NCBI GenBank assembly: GCA_030642645.1
Contig: DAOWNJ010000001.1
Location: forward strand, 1-34,995
Direction of reading: 5' to 3'
Source: Dehalococcoidia bacterium
GTDB taxonomy: Bacteria; Chloroflexota; Dehalococcoidia; E44-bin15; DAOWNJ01
DNA length: 34,995 nt
The stretch's first letter is position 1. The number at the start of each line of letters is the position of its first letter. Both the position numbers and the translations under genes were made by a program. The notes beneath the pieces are model-generated. The model was not told the DNA's origin. It ran no database searches and saw only the letters and a list, made by a program, of their open reading frames with translations. Positions 13,160 through 21,097 of this stretch are shown here, one piece after another.

Positions 13160-14668
13160 CTACCCCTTAATCTGCTCTTGAGCCAATGAGAGGGCGAGGT
13201 TCACCAGGGTTCTCACCCCGACTCCGGTCTCCCCCTTGACCTGATAGGCCTTGTCCTTATCGGTGCGCGATGTGCCGGCGATGTCGAGGTGAACCCAGGG
13301 GGTATCCTCCACGAACTCGGCCAGGAACTGGGCGGCGGTGATGGCACCACCATACCTCCCACCCGTGTTCTTTATATCGGCGGTGTCGCTCTTGTTCTGC
13401 TCCTTATACTCCTCATACATCGGCATCTGCCAGATGCGCTCCCCTGCCGCCTCTCCGGCCTTGATGGCCCTGTCTATTATCTCCTGGTTATTTCCGAATG
13501 CTCCGGTGCAAATATTGCCGAGGGCAACCTGACAGGCTCCAGTCAGGGTGGCCACATCCACGATGGGGGAGAGCCCGAGCTTTCTGGCATAGCAGATGGC
13601 ATCGGCCAGGATGAGCCTCCCCTCGGCATCGGTGGATATGATCTCGATTGTCTTACCGTTCATTGCCCTGAGCACATCGGCTGGCTTCAGGGCGGCTCCA
13701 TCGGGGAGGTTCTCCGTTGCCGGCACTAAGGCAGTAACATTTATCCTTGGCCCAAGCTCTGCGATCGCCCTCATGGCGGCGATCACCGCCGCCCCGCCGG
13801 CCATATCCCCCTTCATATCCCCCATCCCTTCAGAAGGCTTGATGGAGATGCCACCTGAGTCAAAGGTTACCCCCTTCCCCACAAAGCCAAGGGTATTCTG
13901 TGATGAGGGGTCTCCCTTATAGCTTATGGTGATGAGCTTCGGGGGCTGGCGAGAGCCCTGAGCAACCCCCAGAAGGGCTCCCATCCCAAGCTCCTCCATT
14001 TCCTCACGCTCAATGATTCTTAGCTCAAGGCTACCCTCATCGGCAACCTTCCCCGCCGCCTCAGCCATATCGGTTGGGGTCATGTAGTTTGCCGGCTCGT
14101 TGGCCATGTCCCGGGCAAGGCATGTGGCCTCGGCAATGGCCTTGCCCCGAAGTAGGCCACTCTCCATCTGGGGAAGCCTCCCTTCATCCCCCTCCACGAT
14201 GAGGAGCTCCTTCATCTCCTTAAACTCTGGCTCTTTAGTGGTATGCTTTTTGAAGGTATAGAGGCCAAGGGTGGCCCCCTCACATATTGCCTGGGCAACA
14301 TCTCCATGGTCCAGGGCGCCGGCCCCATGGGCGATGGTGCCCACAAGCCCCACCCCAGCCCTTCGAAGAGACCTGAGTGCCTCCGCTGTAGCCGCTCTAA
14401 CCCTTTCCAGGTTGAATTTCTCCTGCTTCCCCAACCCCACAACCACCACCCTATCTGCATCCATCTTCCCAAGGGTGTGGATCAGGGTCACCTCACCATC
14501 CTTCCCCTTCATCTCACCGCCGGCGATGAGCCTGATGATTGCCCCTTCAAGGGCTTTATCAACCTCTCCTGTGGCGCCATCAGGCCTTTCCACCCCCTCA
14601 AAGAGGCTTACTATAATGGCATCTGCCTTCATCTTTGTGATGTCTCCTGCTATGACACTTATCTCCAC
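13160..14668 (-). CDS. pepA: Leucyl aminopeptidase (PepA family, M17)
   Basis: A 502-residue cytosolic aminopeptidase that removes N-terminal residues from peptides using two divalent metal ions. The N-terminal macro-like domain spans about 1-165. The catalytic domain has VGKGVTFDSGGISIKPSEGM with the metal and catalytic Lys, then DMKGDMAGGAAV, and the family signature STDAEGRLILADA. Length agrees with bacterial PepA. The GTG start at 14668 is supported by AGGAGGG 6 nt upstream. In some bacteria PepA also binds DNA; nothing here speaks for that. Confidence 0.94.
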   Translation of the reverse strand: MEISVIAGDITKMKADAIIVSLFEGVERPDGATGEVDKALEGAIIRLIAGGEMKGKDGEVTLIHTLGKMDADRVVVVGLGKQEKFNLERVRAATAEALRSLRRAGVGLVGTIAHGAGALDHGDVAQAICEGATLGLYTFKKHTTKEPEFKEMKELLIVEGDEGRLPQMESGLLRGKAIAEATCLARDMANEPANYMTPTDMAEAAGKVADEGSLELRIIEREEMEELGMGALLGVAQGSRQPPKLITISYKGDPSSQNTLGFVGKGVTFDSGGISIKPSEGMGDMKGDMAGGAAVIAAMRAIAELGPRINVTALVPATENLPDGAALKPADVLRAMNGKTIEIISTDAEGRLILADAICYARKLGLSPIVDVATLTGACQVALGNICTGAFGNNQEIIDRAIKAGEAAGERIWQMPMYEEYKEQNKSDTADIKNTGGRYGGAITAAQFLAEFVEDTPWVHLDIAGTSRTDKDKAYQVKGETGVGVRTLVNLALSLAQEQIKG

Positions 14669-14683
14669 CTTGACCCTCCTTTT

Positions 14684-15277
14684 CTATCTCCGCTTTACCT
14701 GACGCACTACCTTCTCGATCACCGGGGTGATGTCCCTTGAGGTGTCAAGGGAGAAGAAGTTGCGCCCTATCCTCTCAACTGAGGGCCTCATCCTCTGATA
14801 TACCTGCCAGTCGGCATCTGATCTCTCACCGGACTCGTTATTCCTCTCCTCAAGGCGCTGCCTTACAAACTCAGGCGGGGACTTGGTATTGACTATAATA
14901 AGCCTCGCACCGCGGGTGTCAGCGATGTGATAGATGCGCTCCCGGTTTCGCTCCTGAAGGTTTGTAGCATCGAGGATAACCGGTGTCCCCCGCTCGAGGA
15001 GATTCTCGATAAGGCAGTGAATAGCCTCGAAGAGGTGGGAGCTCTCATGGTGACTATAGCTAGGGGTGGGGAATAGCACCTTTCGCATGGCGTCGCTCTC
15101 CACAATGGTGAAGGGGAACCTCTCGGCCAGCCTCCTAGAGAAGTATGTCTTTCCTGTCCCCGGAAGGCCACTCACTACAACGAGGGCGGGGCTTACCATC
15201 GGCTCAGGGAGCTCACCCATGCTCTCTAGAAGCCTCTCCACATCACTGGTGAGCGCAGGATTGGAATAATAGGACAT
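14684..15277 (-). CDS. P-loop ATP-binding protein, probable kinase of the AAA_33 type
   Basis: A 197-residue protein with Walker A SGLPGTGKTYFSRRL at residues 36-50, a lid-like region rich in Arg, and DATNLQERNRERIYHIA in the middle. These are the features of AAA_33 zeta-toxin/gluconokinase-like small-molecule kinases. The substrate is unknown. I use the ATG at 15277: GGGAG precedes it, it lies one base after the stop of the PHP gene (TGAGATG), and the longer frame to 15478 would overlap that gene. The tight coupling suggests action with the PHP phosphoesterase. Confidence 0.85.
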   Translation of the reverse strand: MSYYSNPALTSDVERLLESMGELPEPMVSPALVVVSGLPGTGKTYFSRRLAERFPFTIVESDAMRKVLFPTPSYSHHESSHLFEAIHCLIENLLERGTPVILDATNLQERNRERIYHIADTRGARLIIVNTKSPPEFVRQRLEERNNESGERSDADWQVYQRMRPSVERIGRNFFSLDTSRDITPVIEKVVRQVKRR

Positions 15278-15278
15278 C

Positions 15279-16025
15279 TCACTCCCTCTCGGTGCTGGCT
15301 TCAACGCTGCTGGGGAAGAATATCCTCCTCCCATATTCTCTGAATGCCAGGCGCAGCCCGTCAAGGGATAGGGAGGGGACGTCCACGTAGATGAACCTCC
15401 TCCCAACCTCCCCGACGCCGTGGGCATCCGAGCCCTGAATGCAGGCATACCTTTTAGGGTAGTGGGGCATGAGCCCAAGGTTCCAGAGGGCCTTATCGCG
15501 CTCGATCGTGACCTCCAGAGCGCTCAGGTAATCGCTAGAATGGATCCTCATCTTGTCCCGGGGGTTTTCATCTGAGGCGATGAAGCCCTTTGGCTTTCGA
15601 TCCACATGGGCTGCGACTGCCAGGCCGCCGAACTCCACTATCCTCTGGAATACCTCATCAATCCAAAAGCTTGTTTCGGCAAACCCCTGCCCCCTTTGCT
15701 CCCCCTCAAAGCCGAGGGTATCCAGGAGACATCTCATCTTCTCTATTGGGGTGCCCTCATCAAATATGGCGAGGGTATGGCCCCCTCTTGTCGAGAGCTC
15801 GATTCCGGGGAAGACAAATAGCCCATTTATCATTGCCGCTTTGATTATTGGCTCGATGCCCTCAACGGAGTTATGGTCAGTAATGGCGATCGCATCCAGA
15901 CCACAGTTAACGGCTGCGACAACAATGTCCTCTGGGGATGTTCTCAAGCGTGCCTCGGGCACAACATGGTCTTCATAACAGGAGGAGACAGGCGTATGGA
16001 TATGGAGGTCTATCTTCTTCAACAC
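15279..16025 (-). CDS. PHP-domain metal-dependent phosphoesterase
   Basis: A 248-residue PHP-domain protein. Metal-binding motifs are DLHIHT (6-11) and ITDHNS (about 48-53), a Glu in FPGIELSTRGGH, an AAHVDR His, and SDAHGVGEVG near the end. This fits stand-alone PHP phosphoesterases with a C-terminal PHP-associated segment, acting on nucleotides or small phosphates; the substrate is not evident. The start is GTG at 16025 or the adjacent TTG, preceded by AGGGG. It is coupled to the following kinase gene. Confidence 0.88.
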   Translation of the reverse strand: MLKKIDLHIHTPVSSCYEDHVVPEARLRTSPEDIVVAAVNCGLDAIAITDHNSVEGIEPIIKAAMINGLFVFPGIELSTRGGHTLAIFDEGTPIEKMRCLLDTLGFEGEQRGQGFAETSFWIDEVFQRIVEFGGLAVAAHVDRKPKGFIASDENPRDKMRIHSSDYLSALEVTIERDKALWNLGLMPHYPKRYACIQGSDAHGVGEVGRRFIYVDVPSLSLDGLRLAFREYGRRIFFPSSVEASTERE

Positions 16026-16064
16026 CCCTGAATTCTATCACACCGCTTGCGGCGGCGCAACGAG

Positions 16065-16307
16065 CTATGGAATAAGCTGGGCTATAACTACCAGGATTAG
16101 TATGGCGATCATGGGGGTGATGTCCACCATCCCAATGCGCGGAATGATACGGCGAAGTGGGGAGAGGATAGGCTTAGTGATATAATCAAGGACAACTATG
16201 ATGGGGTTCCCGGGGTCGGTGATAAACCAGGAGAGGATGGCCCGGAGAAAGATGGCAAATGCGAGCACCTCAAGGAGAAACTGGATAAACTTTAGGAATA
16301 TCTCCAT
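16065..16307 (-). CDS. YggT family membrane protein
   Basis: An 80-residue protein with two hydrophobic segments, at about 8-25 (FLLEVLAFAIFLRAILSWF) and 62-79, linked by a loop containing DPGNP and the conserved TKPILSPLRRIIPRIGMVD. This is the standard YggT layout. YggT proteins occur beside proC and yggS in many bacteria, as here, and are thought to be involved in membrane homeostasis or osmotic stress. GGGAGG lies 12 nt before the ATG. Confidence 0.92.
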   Translation of the reverse strand: MEIFLKFIQFLLEVLAFAIFLRAILSWFITDPGNPIIVVLDYITKPILSPLRRIIPRIGMVDITPMIAILILVVIAQLIP

Positions 16308-16315
16308 TTGACAAT

Positions 16316-17116
16316 CTATCCTCCCAGTTCTCTTGCTTTTTCATAGCCTGCGATGACGGCATGGGCAATGATGGCCCTCATTCCCCCCTCCTCTAGCTGT
16401 AAGAGTCCCTCAGCGGTGGTCCCCCCAGGTGAGGTAACCATGTTTCTGAGCTCGGCAGGCGCTTTGCCAGATTCCTGGGCGAGTCGGCTCGACCCCAGCA
16501 TTGTCTGGAGGACCAGCCCCTCTGCCATATCACGGGGTAGCCCGATATGAACCGCAGCATCGATGAGCGATTCTATAAATAGAAAGACATATGCCGGCCC
16601 GCTCCCGCTCACCGCGGTTGCCATATCAATATACCTCTCATTGGAGACATTTATCTCCCTCCCTATTGCTGATAGGATGGACTTTGCCATCTCTCTTTGG
16701 CTCCGGGTTACCTCCGGCTGGGCTGTCCAGACGCTCATACCCTCTCCGATCTGGGCCGGGGTGTTTGGCATGGCGCGAACTATGTCGTTATACTCCAGGC
16801 CACGAGTGAGGGTAGCGATGCTTTTCCCGGCGACGATGGAGAGGACCAGTTGACCAGACTTGAGCCTCCCCCTCATCTCCTCCATCACCTCGGCGAGGTT
16901 CTGTGGTTTGACGGCGAGGACGATGACCTCGGCACCCTTGATGGCCATACTGTGGTCCTCTGTTACCTTAACACCGTAATCCCTCGACAGGGCTTCTCGC
17001 CTTATGGCGCTGGTGTCACAGACGATAATCTCCTCAGGCCTAGCCACCCCTCTAGCCAGGATGCCCCTGATCATCGCCTCCCCCATAACCCCACCCCCAA
17101 TAAACCCGATCCTCAT
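16316..17116 (-). CDS. proC: Pyrroline-5-carboxylate reductase
   Basis: A 266-residue enzyme that reduces 1-pyrroline-5-carboxylate to L-proline with NAD(P)H, the last step of proline synthesis. The Rossmann motif is IGFIGGGVMGEAM (3-15); the mid-region has VRAMPNTPAQIGEGM and AVSGSGPAYVF; and the C-terminal signature is VTSPGGTTAEGLLQLEEGG. I chose the ATG at 17116, 8 nt after GGAGG, rather than the open frame to 17203, because that gives the usual length. The stop of the preceding yggS lies 4 nt upstream and overlaps this ribosome site. Confidence 0.95.
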   Translation of the reverse strand: MRIGFIGGGVMGEAMIRGILARGVARPEEIIVCDTSAIRREALSRDYGVKVTEDHSMAIKGAEVIVLAVKPQNLAEVMEEMRGRLKSGQLVLSIVAGKSIATLTRGLEYNDIVRAMPNTPAQIGEGMSVWTAQPEVTRSQREMAKSILSAIGREINVSNERYIDMATAVSGSGPAYVFLFIESLIDAAVHIGLPRDMAEGLVLQTMLGSSRLAQESGKAPAELRNMVTSPGGTTAEGLLQLEEGGMRAIIAHAVIAGYEKARELGG

Positions 17117-17120
17117 GCCT

Positions 17121-17788
17121 TTACCTCCTGTTTCTCTCCCCGAAAATGGCCCTACCGATCCTGACCATTGTCGCCCCCTCCTCCACCGCCACCTCGAAGT
17201 CATCGGTCATCCCCATAGAGAGCTCTTTAAGCCCAAGCGAATCCCCTAGCTCCCTAAGCCGCCGAAATACAGGGCGAACCTCCTCAGTGTCATCACTGTT
17301 GGAGCAACAGTCATGAGGCCCTTTATCTCCAGCCCTGGCAAACGGGCAATCACCTCCACCGCCTTTGAGACCTCAGATGCCGAAAAACCGTTCTTGGTCT
17401 CCTCAGCGGAGACGTTGACCTCGACGAGGACAGGTATGGTTCTTTCGGTCGAGCGGCTCAGCACCTGGGCAAGCCTCAGGCTATCAATGCTGTGGATTAT
17501 ATCAAAAAGCTCAACTGCAGTCTTTACCTTGTTTGTCTGGAGATGACCTACCATGTGCCAGGTGGGGCGAAGCCCCAGAGACGAGAGCTCCTCAACCTTT
17601 CCCCTTGCCTCCTTGACCCTGTTCTCCCCGATATTGCTTATCCCCGCCTCAAGCGCTTTTTTGATGGCGGTGGTATCTACCCCCTTGCTCACGGCGACGA
17701 TGGTGATCTCATCTGGAGAGCGGTTTGCCCTCTCAGCCACCCTGTTGATTCGGGTCTCTAGCTCCACTATATTTCGCTCAATATCCAT
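17121..17788 (-). pseudogene. yggS: YggS-type PLP homeostasis protein, frameshifted
   Basis: The YggS/PROSC family binds pyridoxal phosphate on a lysine and keeps B6 and amino-acid pools balanced. The N-terminal part (17788 to about 17300) is normal: the PLP-lysine region VAVSKGVDT, then GENRVKEARGKVEELS, WHMVGHLQTNKVK and IKGLMTVAPT. After that the frame runs into a TAG at 17246. The proper C-terminus, DDTEEVRPVFRRLRELG to SMGMTDDFEVAVEEGATMVR, IGRAIFG and TAA at 17121-17123, is in another frame. One base is missing (or two extra) near 17295-17305, where I see no homopolymer. As written the product is 180 residues and lacks the phosphate-binding end, so the gene is broken or the base is a sequence error. 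It sits in the usual yggS-proC-yggT order. Confidence 0.8.
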
Positions 17789-17800
17789 ATATCACAAGAC

Positions 17801-19384
17801 TCATTTATGGCATTCGGTTTTGGCCCTCTCAAGCTCACGCCTGAGATAGCGCTGGTCAACTCCGGAGTCAACCATCGCCCAGGGAAGCCTCTCATCGTAG
17901 GGGATCTCGCGGTGAGCGTAGAAGTCAGGATCAAGGTCTGATTCCTCAAGAGCCCTGCGCCACGCCGAGAGCGAGTCCTCCGATATACTGGCAAGGACAG
18001 CGCCCAGTCTGGAGTCGCCCCTTGCTAAAACCCCCTGAACCGTGCTCCAGGCGGCGCTCTCCGACTTTACCTCAATCCCCTTTTGACATAATCCTCTAAT
18101 CAGGGATAGGCGATGCTCTAATACATCTGCCCTTTCCATAGGAAGCCATTGGAAGGGAGTCCCCGCCTTGGGTACGAATGGCCCTATGGTTAGGGTGATC
18201 CTGGTATCGGCTTTATGCCTATCGATGATTTCTTTACAGGCAAGTGTCAGTTTGACGATCTCCATAACATCATCGTCGGTCTCGGTAGGGAGTCCAATCA
18301 TGAAATAGAGCTTAAGCTGGCGGAGCCCCTCCCTGGCCACCTTTTCCACCGCCTTGAGGATGTCTTCCTCGGTAAATCCCTTTTTAATAACCCTACGCAA
18401 CCGCTCTGACCCAGCCTCCGGGGCGAGAGAGACGGTTTTTGTCCCACTCCCGGCAAGCCCTCTCAAAACAGTGCGGCTTAAAGGGCGGACCCTCAGGGAG
18501 CTAACGGAGAGCTCAACCCCCATCTCTCGAAGCCCTATCACCAGCTCATCTATCTGGGGATGGTCCGAGACTGAAGCCCCCACAAGACCAAGCCTCTTTC
18601 GATATTTTATCCCCTCCCTTGCCTGCTCAAGGATGCACTCCATGGAACGATGGCGCATCGGGCGAAACTGGTAGCCAGCGAGGCAGAAACGGCATCCCCA
18701 GCCACAACCACGGCTTATCTCGATAAGATACATCCCGCCAAGCTCTGTATCCGGTGTGAGGACCACCGATGTGGTGGCAAAATCGTCGATATTTTTTACC
18801 CACTGGCGGGCGACCTTGGTATCTGAGATACCTGGAACATAGACCCCAGGAAGAGAACAGAGTTCCTTCAAAAGCCCCTGTTTTTTTCCAACTCCCTCGG
18901 CGAGAGTATCAACAAAATAGGGCAAGATAACCTCCCCCTCCCCGATGGCAAAGCAATCGAAAATTGGTGACAGGGGCTCGGGGTTTGCGGTAATACACGG
19001 GCCACCAGCCATAATCAAGGGGTATCTTTCACCCCGTTCAGCGGCCAGGAGTGGTATGGAGCCTGCCCGAAGAAGCTTCACGATATTGAAGTAGTCCAGC
19101 TCATAGGAGACAGAGAATGCCAGGACATCAAAGTCGCTCAAGGGGCGCTGCGATTCCAGACTCAGGGGGACCTCATCCTTCTCACAGAAGAACCTCTCAC
19201 AGACAATCCCCTCACAGCTATTGAGGAGGGAATAGATGGTCTGGAAGCCAAGGTTGGACATCCCAAGATAATAGGAGTTGGGATAGATGAGGGCGATGGG
19301 TACCCTCCCCCCCCAGTCTTTATAGATGGTGCCCTTTTCCCTGGAGAGCCTTCGCCTAGCTTTTTTGACTGCATCCTGCCTCAT
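17801..19384 (-). CDS. Radical SAM protein with B12-binding-like N-terminus (TIGR03960 type)
   Basis: A 527-residue protein. The N-terminal half (about 30-200) resembles a cobalamin-binding domain module, with IALIYPNSYYLGMSNLGFQ and LIMAGGPCITANPEPLSPIF. The radical SAM core follows with SRGCGWGCRFCLAGYQFRP, where three Cys of the CxxxCxxC type hold the 4Fe-4S cluster, then LAPEAGSERLRRVIKKGFTE and GLPTETDDDVMEI. This fits the uncharacterised TIGR03960 family; its C-terminal partner family, often fused or adjacent, is not in this window. I start at the ATG at 19384 rather than the frame opening at 19435, because the latter would begin inside the folded repeat and a TATAAT box lies 9 nt before this ATG. 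It heads the long minus-strand gene string. Confidence 0.9.
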   Translation of the reverse strand: MRQDAVKKARRRLSREKGTIYKDWGGRVPIALIYPNSYYLGMSNLGFQTIYSLLNSCEGIVCERFFCEKDEVPLSLESQRPLSDFDVLAFSVSYELDYFNIVKLLRAGSIPLLAAERGERYPLIMAGGPCITANPEPLSPIFDCFAIGEGEVILPYFVDTLAEGVGKKQGLLKELCSLPGVYVPGISDTKVARQWVKNIDDFATTSVVLTPDTELGGMYLIEISRGCGWGCRFCLAGYQFRPMRHRSMECILEQAREGIKYRKRLGLVGASVSDHPQIDELVIGLREMGVELSVSSLRVRPLSRTVLRGLAGSGTKTVSLAPEAGSERLRRVIKKGFTEEDILKAVEKVAREGLRQLKLYFMIGLPTETDDDVMEIVKLTLACKEIIDRHKADTRITLTIGPFVPKAGTPFQWLPMERADVLEHRLSLIRGLCQKGIEVKSESAAWSTVQGVLARGDSRLGAVLASISEDSLSAWRRALEESDLDPDFYAHREIPYDERLPWAMVDSGVDQRYLRRELERAKTECHK

Positions 19385-19393
19385 GTCCCTTGA

Positions 19394-19422
19394 ATTATAT
19401 ACTAATACAGACTGCTGAAAAA
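19394..19422 (-). promoter_or_regulatory. Promoter of the radical SAM gene, -35 inside the repeat element
   Basis: On the minus strand, a perfect TATAAT (19399-19394) lies 17 bp downstream of TTTTTC (19422-19417), part of the element's terminal repeat. The ATG at 19384 follows the -10 by 9 nt, leaving almost no leader. The -35 is weak. Confidence 0.5.
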
Positions 19423-19507
19423 GTCCTTCGGACATTTTTCAGCAGCTTTGCCCCACCCCGGTGGGGAAGGGGGTTCCCCGCTAAAAAACGCAGTTTTTCA
19501 GCGGTCT
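19409..19507 (+). mobile_element. 99-bp MITE-like folded repeat with terminal inverted repeats
   Basis: The ends are AGACTGCTGAAAAA (19409-19422) and TTTTTCAGCGGTCT (19494-19507), inverted repeats with one mismatch in 14. Inside are a near-perfect hairpin (19412-19422 with 19435-19445, plus GTCC/GGAC and a TTC loop), a second hairpin (CCCCAC 19451-19456 with GTGGGG 19461-19466) and an imperfect third (CCGCT...AGCGG, 19478-19504). It has no coding capacity. TIRs of this kind suggest a non-autonomous element mobilised by a transposase elsewhere. I see no clear target-site duplication. A REP-like or bidirectional terminator function is an alternative. Confidence 0.6.
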
Positions 19508-19521
19508 CAAAATGGTATAAT
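19494..19521 (+). promoter_or_regulatory. Promoter of the GH3-family gene, -35 inside the repeat element
   Basis: TTTTTC (19494-19499), a 16-bp spacer and a perfect TATAAT (19516-19521). It mirrors the promoter on the other side of the element, so each terminal repeat supplies an outward -35-like hexamer. The start codon at 19546 is 24 nt downstream with GAAGG between. Confidence 0.5.
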
Positions 19522-19545
19522 GTAGTCTGTGAAGGCAGTTTTTTG

Positions 19546-20667
19546 ATGGTTGCCAATACCGGGAAGCTAAAGTCGTTTCTCATACCGTGGCATGAGTCGC
19601 TCGAGGATCCAAGGGCAGCCCAGGAGTCTACCCTCTCAAAGCTCCTTGAGGGGTATCAAGAGACACGATATGGCCAGGGGCGAGGCGCAGACCAGATATC
19701 CACCATCGAGGGGTTTCAGGATTCTTTCCCTATCATCACATACGAGGGGCTTAAGCCACATATAGATATGGTGATGGATGGAGATTTTGAGGCCCTCCTC
19801 CCCGAACCACCGGTAGAATGGGCGCTCACCAGGGGCACCACCGGAGCATCGAAGTTTATCCCCTTAACTGAGACCGACCTTGCCCAGAGGGCTATCTTGG
19901 GCAGCAGGGCAATCCTAAACTATGTATACCGCACCAGTAGATACGATATTCTTGAGGGATATGACCTGAATCTGAATTTCCCCTCGATTGCAGGCTCAAC
20001 GGAGGTGGATGGGAAGGAGTTCTTCTATGGATATAGCTCAGGTATTTATGCCAGACACAGTGGAAAGATGGCACAGCTAAAGGTGATCCCATCTCAGGAG
20101 GAGCTTGACGCCCTTGGTGGAGGGGTAACCGAAAGGGACTGGGAGAGGAGGTTTGAGCTTGCCTATGAGAGGGCAAGGGATAGGGATGCCACCATGCTTA
20201 TCGGGGTCACCCAGACCATGCTCCATTTCGGCAGCTATCTTAAGAGGAGGTGGGGGATATATCCCAAAGACCTATGGGATATTGACATAATTGTCGCTAC
20301 CAGCATCGCTGGCATTCAGACACGATTTAAGCCTGCGCTAAGGGCCCTTTATGGCAATGCCGCAGTCGTTGAGATATATGGGGCCACAGAGGGGATGTAT
20401 GCCCAGCAACTGGACGAGAGGCCCTATGTTGTCCCAAACTACGATACCTATTTCTTCGAGGTGGAGACAAGAAAGGGCATAAAACCGCTCCATGAGCTCG
20501 GGCGAGGAGAATACGGCAGCCTCCTAATCTCCTCCTGCCTCTTCCCAAGGTATAAGATCGGCGACATCATAAGATGCGAGGATAAAGGCTACTTCCGCGT
20601 CATCGGCAGGGAGAGGCCCTTCGCCTTCTTAAGGCACATGTTTGGCAGGTTTCTGGACTGGGGCTAG
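19546..20667 (+). CDS. GH3 auxin-responsive promoter family protein (acyl-adenylate-forming), short C-terminus
   Basis: A 373-residue member of the GH3 branch of adenylate-forming enzymes, which activate a carboxylate with ATP and, in plants, join it to an amino acid. The ATP phosphate-binding motif is TRGTTGASKFIPLT near residue 96; the adenine-binding region is VEIYGATEGMYAQ near 280; and the hinge-proximal GD is in YKIGDIIRCE near 340. The protein ends with GRERPFAFLRHMFGRF, so the C-terminal lid domain of full-length GH3 proteins (500+ residues) is absent or moved. The natural substrate in bacteria is unknown. I start at the ATG at 19546; the longer frame from 19390 runs through the repeat element. 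It overlaps the convergent membrane gene by 4 nt. Confidence 0.85.
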   Translation: MVANTGKLKSFLIPWHESLEDPRAAQESTLSKLLEGYQETRYGQGRGADQISTIEGFQDSFPIITYEGLKPHIDMVMDGDFEALLPEPPVEWALTRGTTGASKFIPLTETDLAQRAILGSRAILNYVYRTSRYDILEGYDLNLNFPSIAGSTEVDGKEFFYGYSSGIYARHSGKMAQLKVIPSQEELDALGGGVTERDWERRFELAYERARDRDATMLIGVTQTMLHFGSYLKRRWGIYPKDLWDIDIIVATSIAGIQTRFKPALRALYGNAAVVEIYGATEGMYAQQLDERPYVVPNYDTYFFEVETRKGIKPLHELGRGEYGSLLISSCLFPRYKIGDIIRCEDKGYFRVIGRERPFAFLRHMFGRFLDWG

Positions 20668-21080
20668 CCGAACGGCCTTCTTGCCCTGAGCACCCCATAG
20701 ATTAACACCGCTAGCCCGACCACGATGACGATTATCGGCCACCAGTCCTGAATGCCGCCGATGTTGCTCCCTCCAATGGCGATGAGGATGAGGCCAATCA
20801 GAACCCTGCCAAATATTGGCCTTCGATAGGCGGGCAAGAGGTAGCGGATCAGGACATCGAGGATGAAGATGCAGCCTATGCCCAGGAGGAAGTAGGCCCA
20901 CCACTTATCCCACTCTATAATGCCCTGGAGCCCCAGGAAAAGGAAAACACCCAGCAGGACAACGACCAGCCCGAAGAAGATGGCCGAGAACGGGTCTCTT
21001 CGCCACTTCTCCTCCACCCCTTCCCCTCCCTTTTCATCATGGTTCTTCTCGTCCTTTTCACCGCGCCTTCTCTCTGACAT
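20664..21080 (-). CDS. Small multi-pass membrane protein of unknown function
   Basis: A 138-residue protein with a very charged N-terminus (residues 1-30, rich in Lys, Glu and Arg) followed by about four hydrophobic segments: IFFGLVVVLLGVFLFLGL, WAYFLLGIGCIFILDVLI, FGRVLIGLILIAIGG and WWPIIVIVVGLAVLIYGVL. The pattern resembles small LiaI/LiaF-like or DUF5668 membrane proteins, but I cannot assign it. AGGAGG precedes the ATG at 21080. Its stop overlaps the end of the convergent GH3-type gene. Confidence 0.8.
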   Translation of the reverse strand: MSERRRGEKDEKNHDEKGGEGVEEKWRRDPFSAIFFGLVVVLLGVFLFLGLQGIIEWDKWWAYFLLGIGCIFILDVLIRYLLPAYRRPIFGRVLIGLILIAIGGSNIGGIQDWWPIIVIVVGLAVLIYGVLRARRPFG

Positions 21081-21097
21081 CGGTCACCTCCTAGGAT

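Noticed and set aside
19390..19545. N-terminal extension of the GH3-type protein
   Set aside because: The frame is open but runs through the hairpin element and the promoter; the ATG at 19546 follows the TATAAT box.
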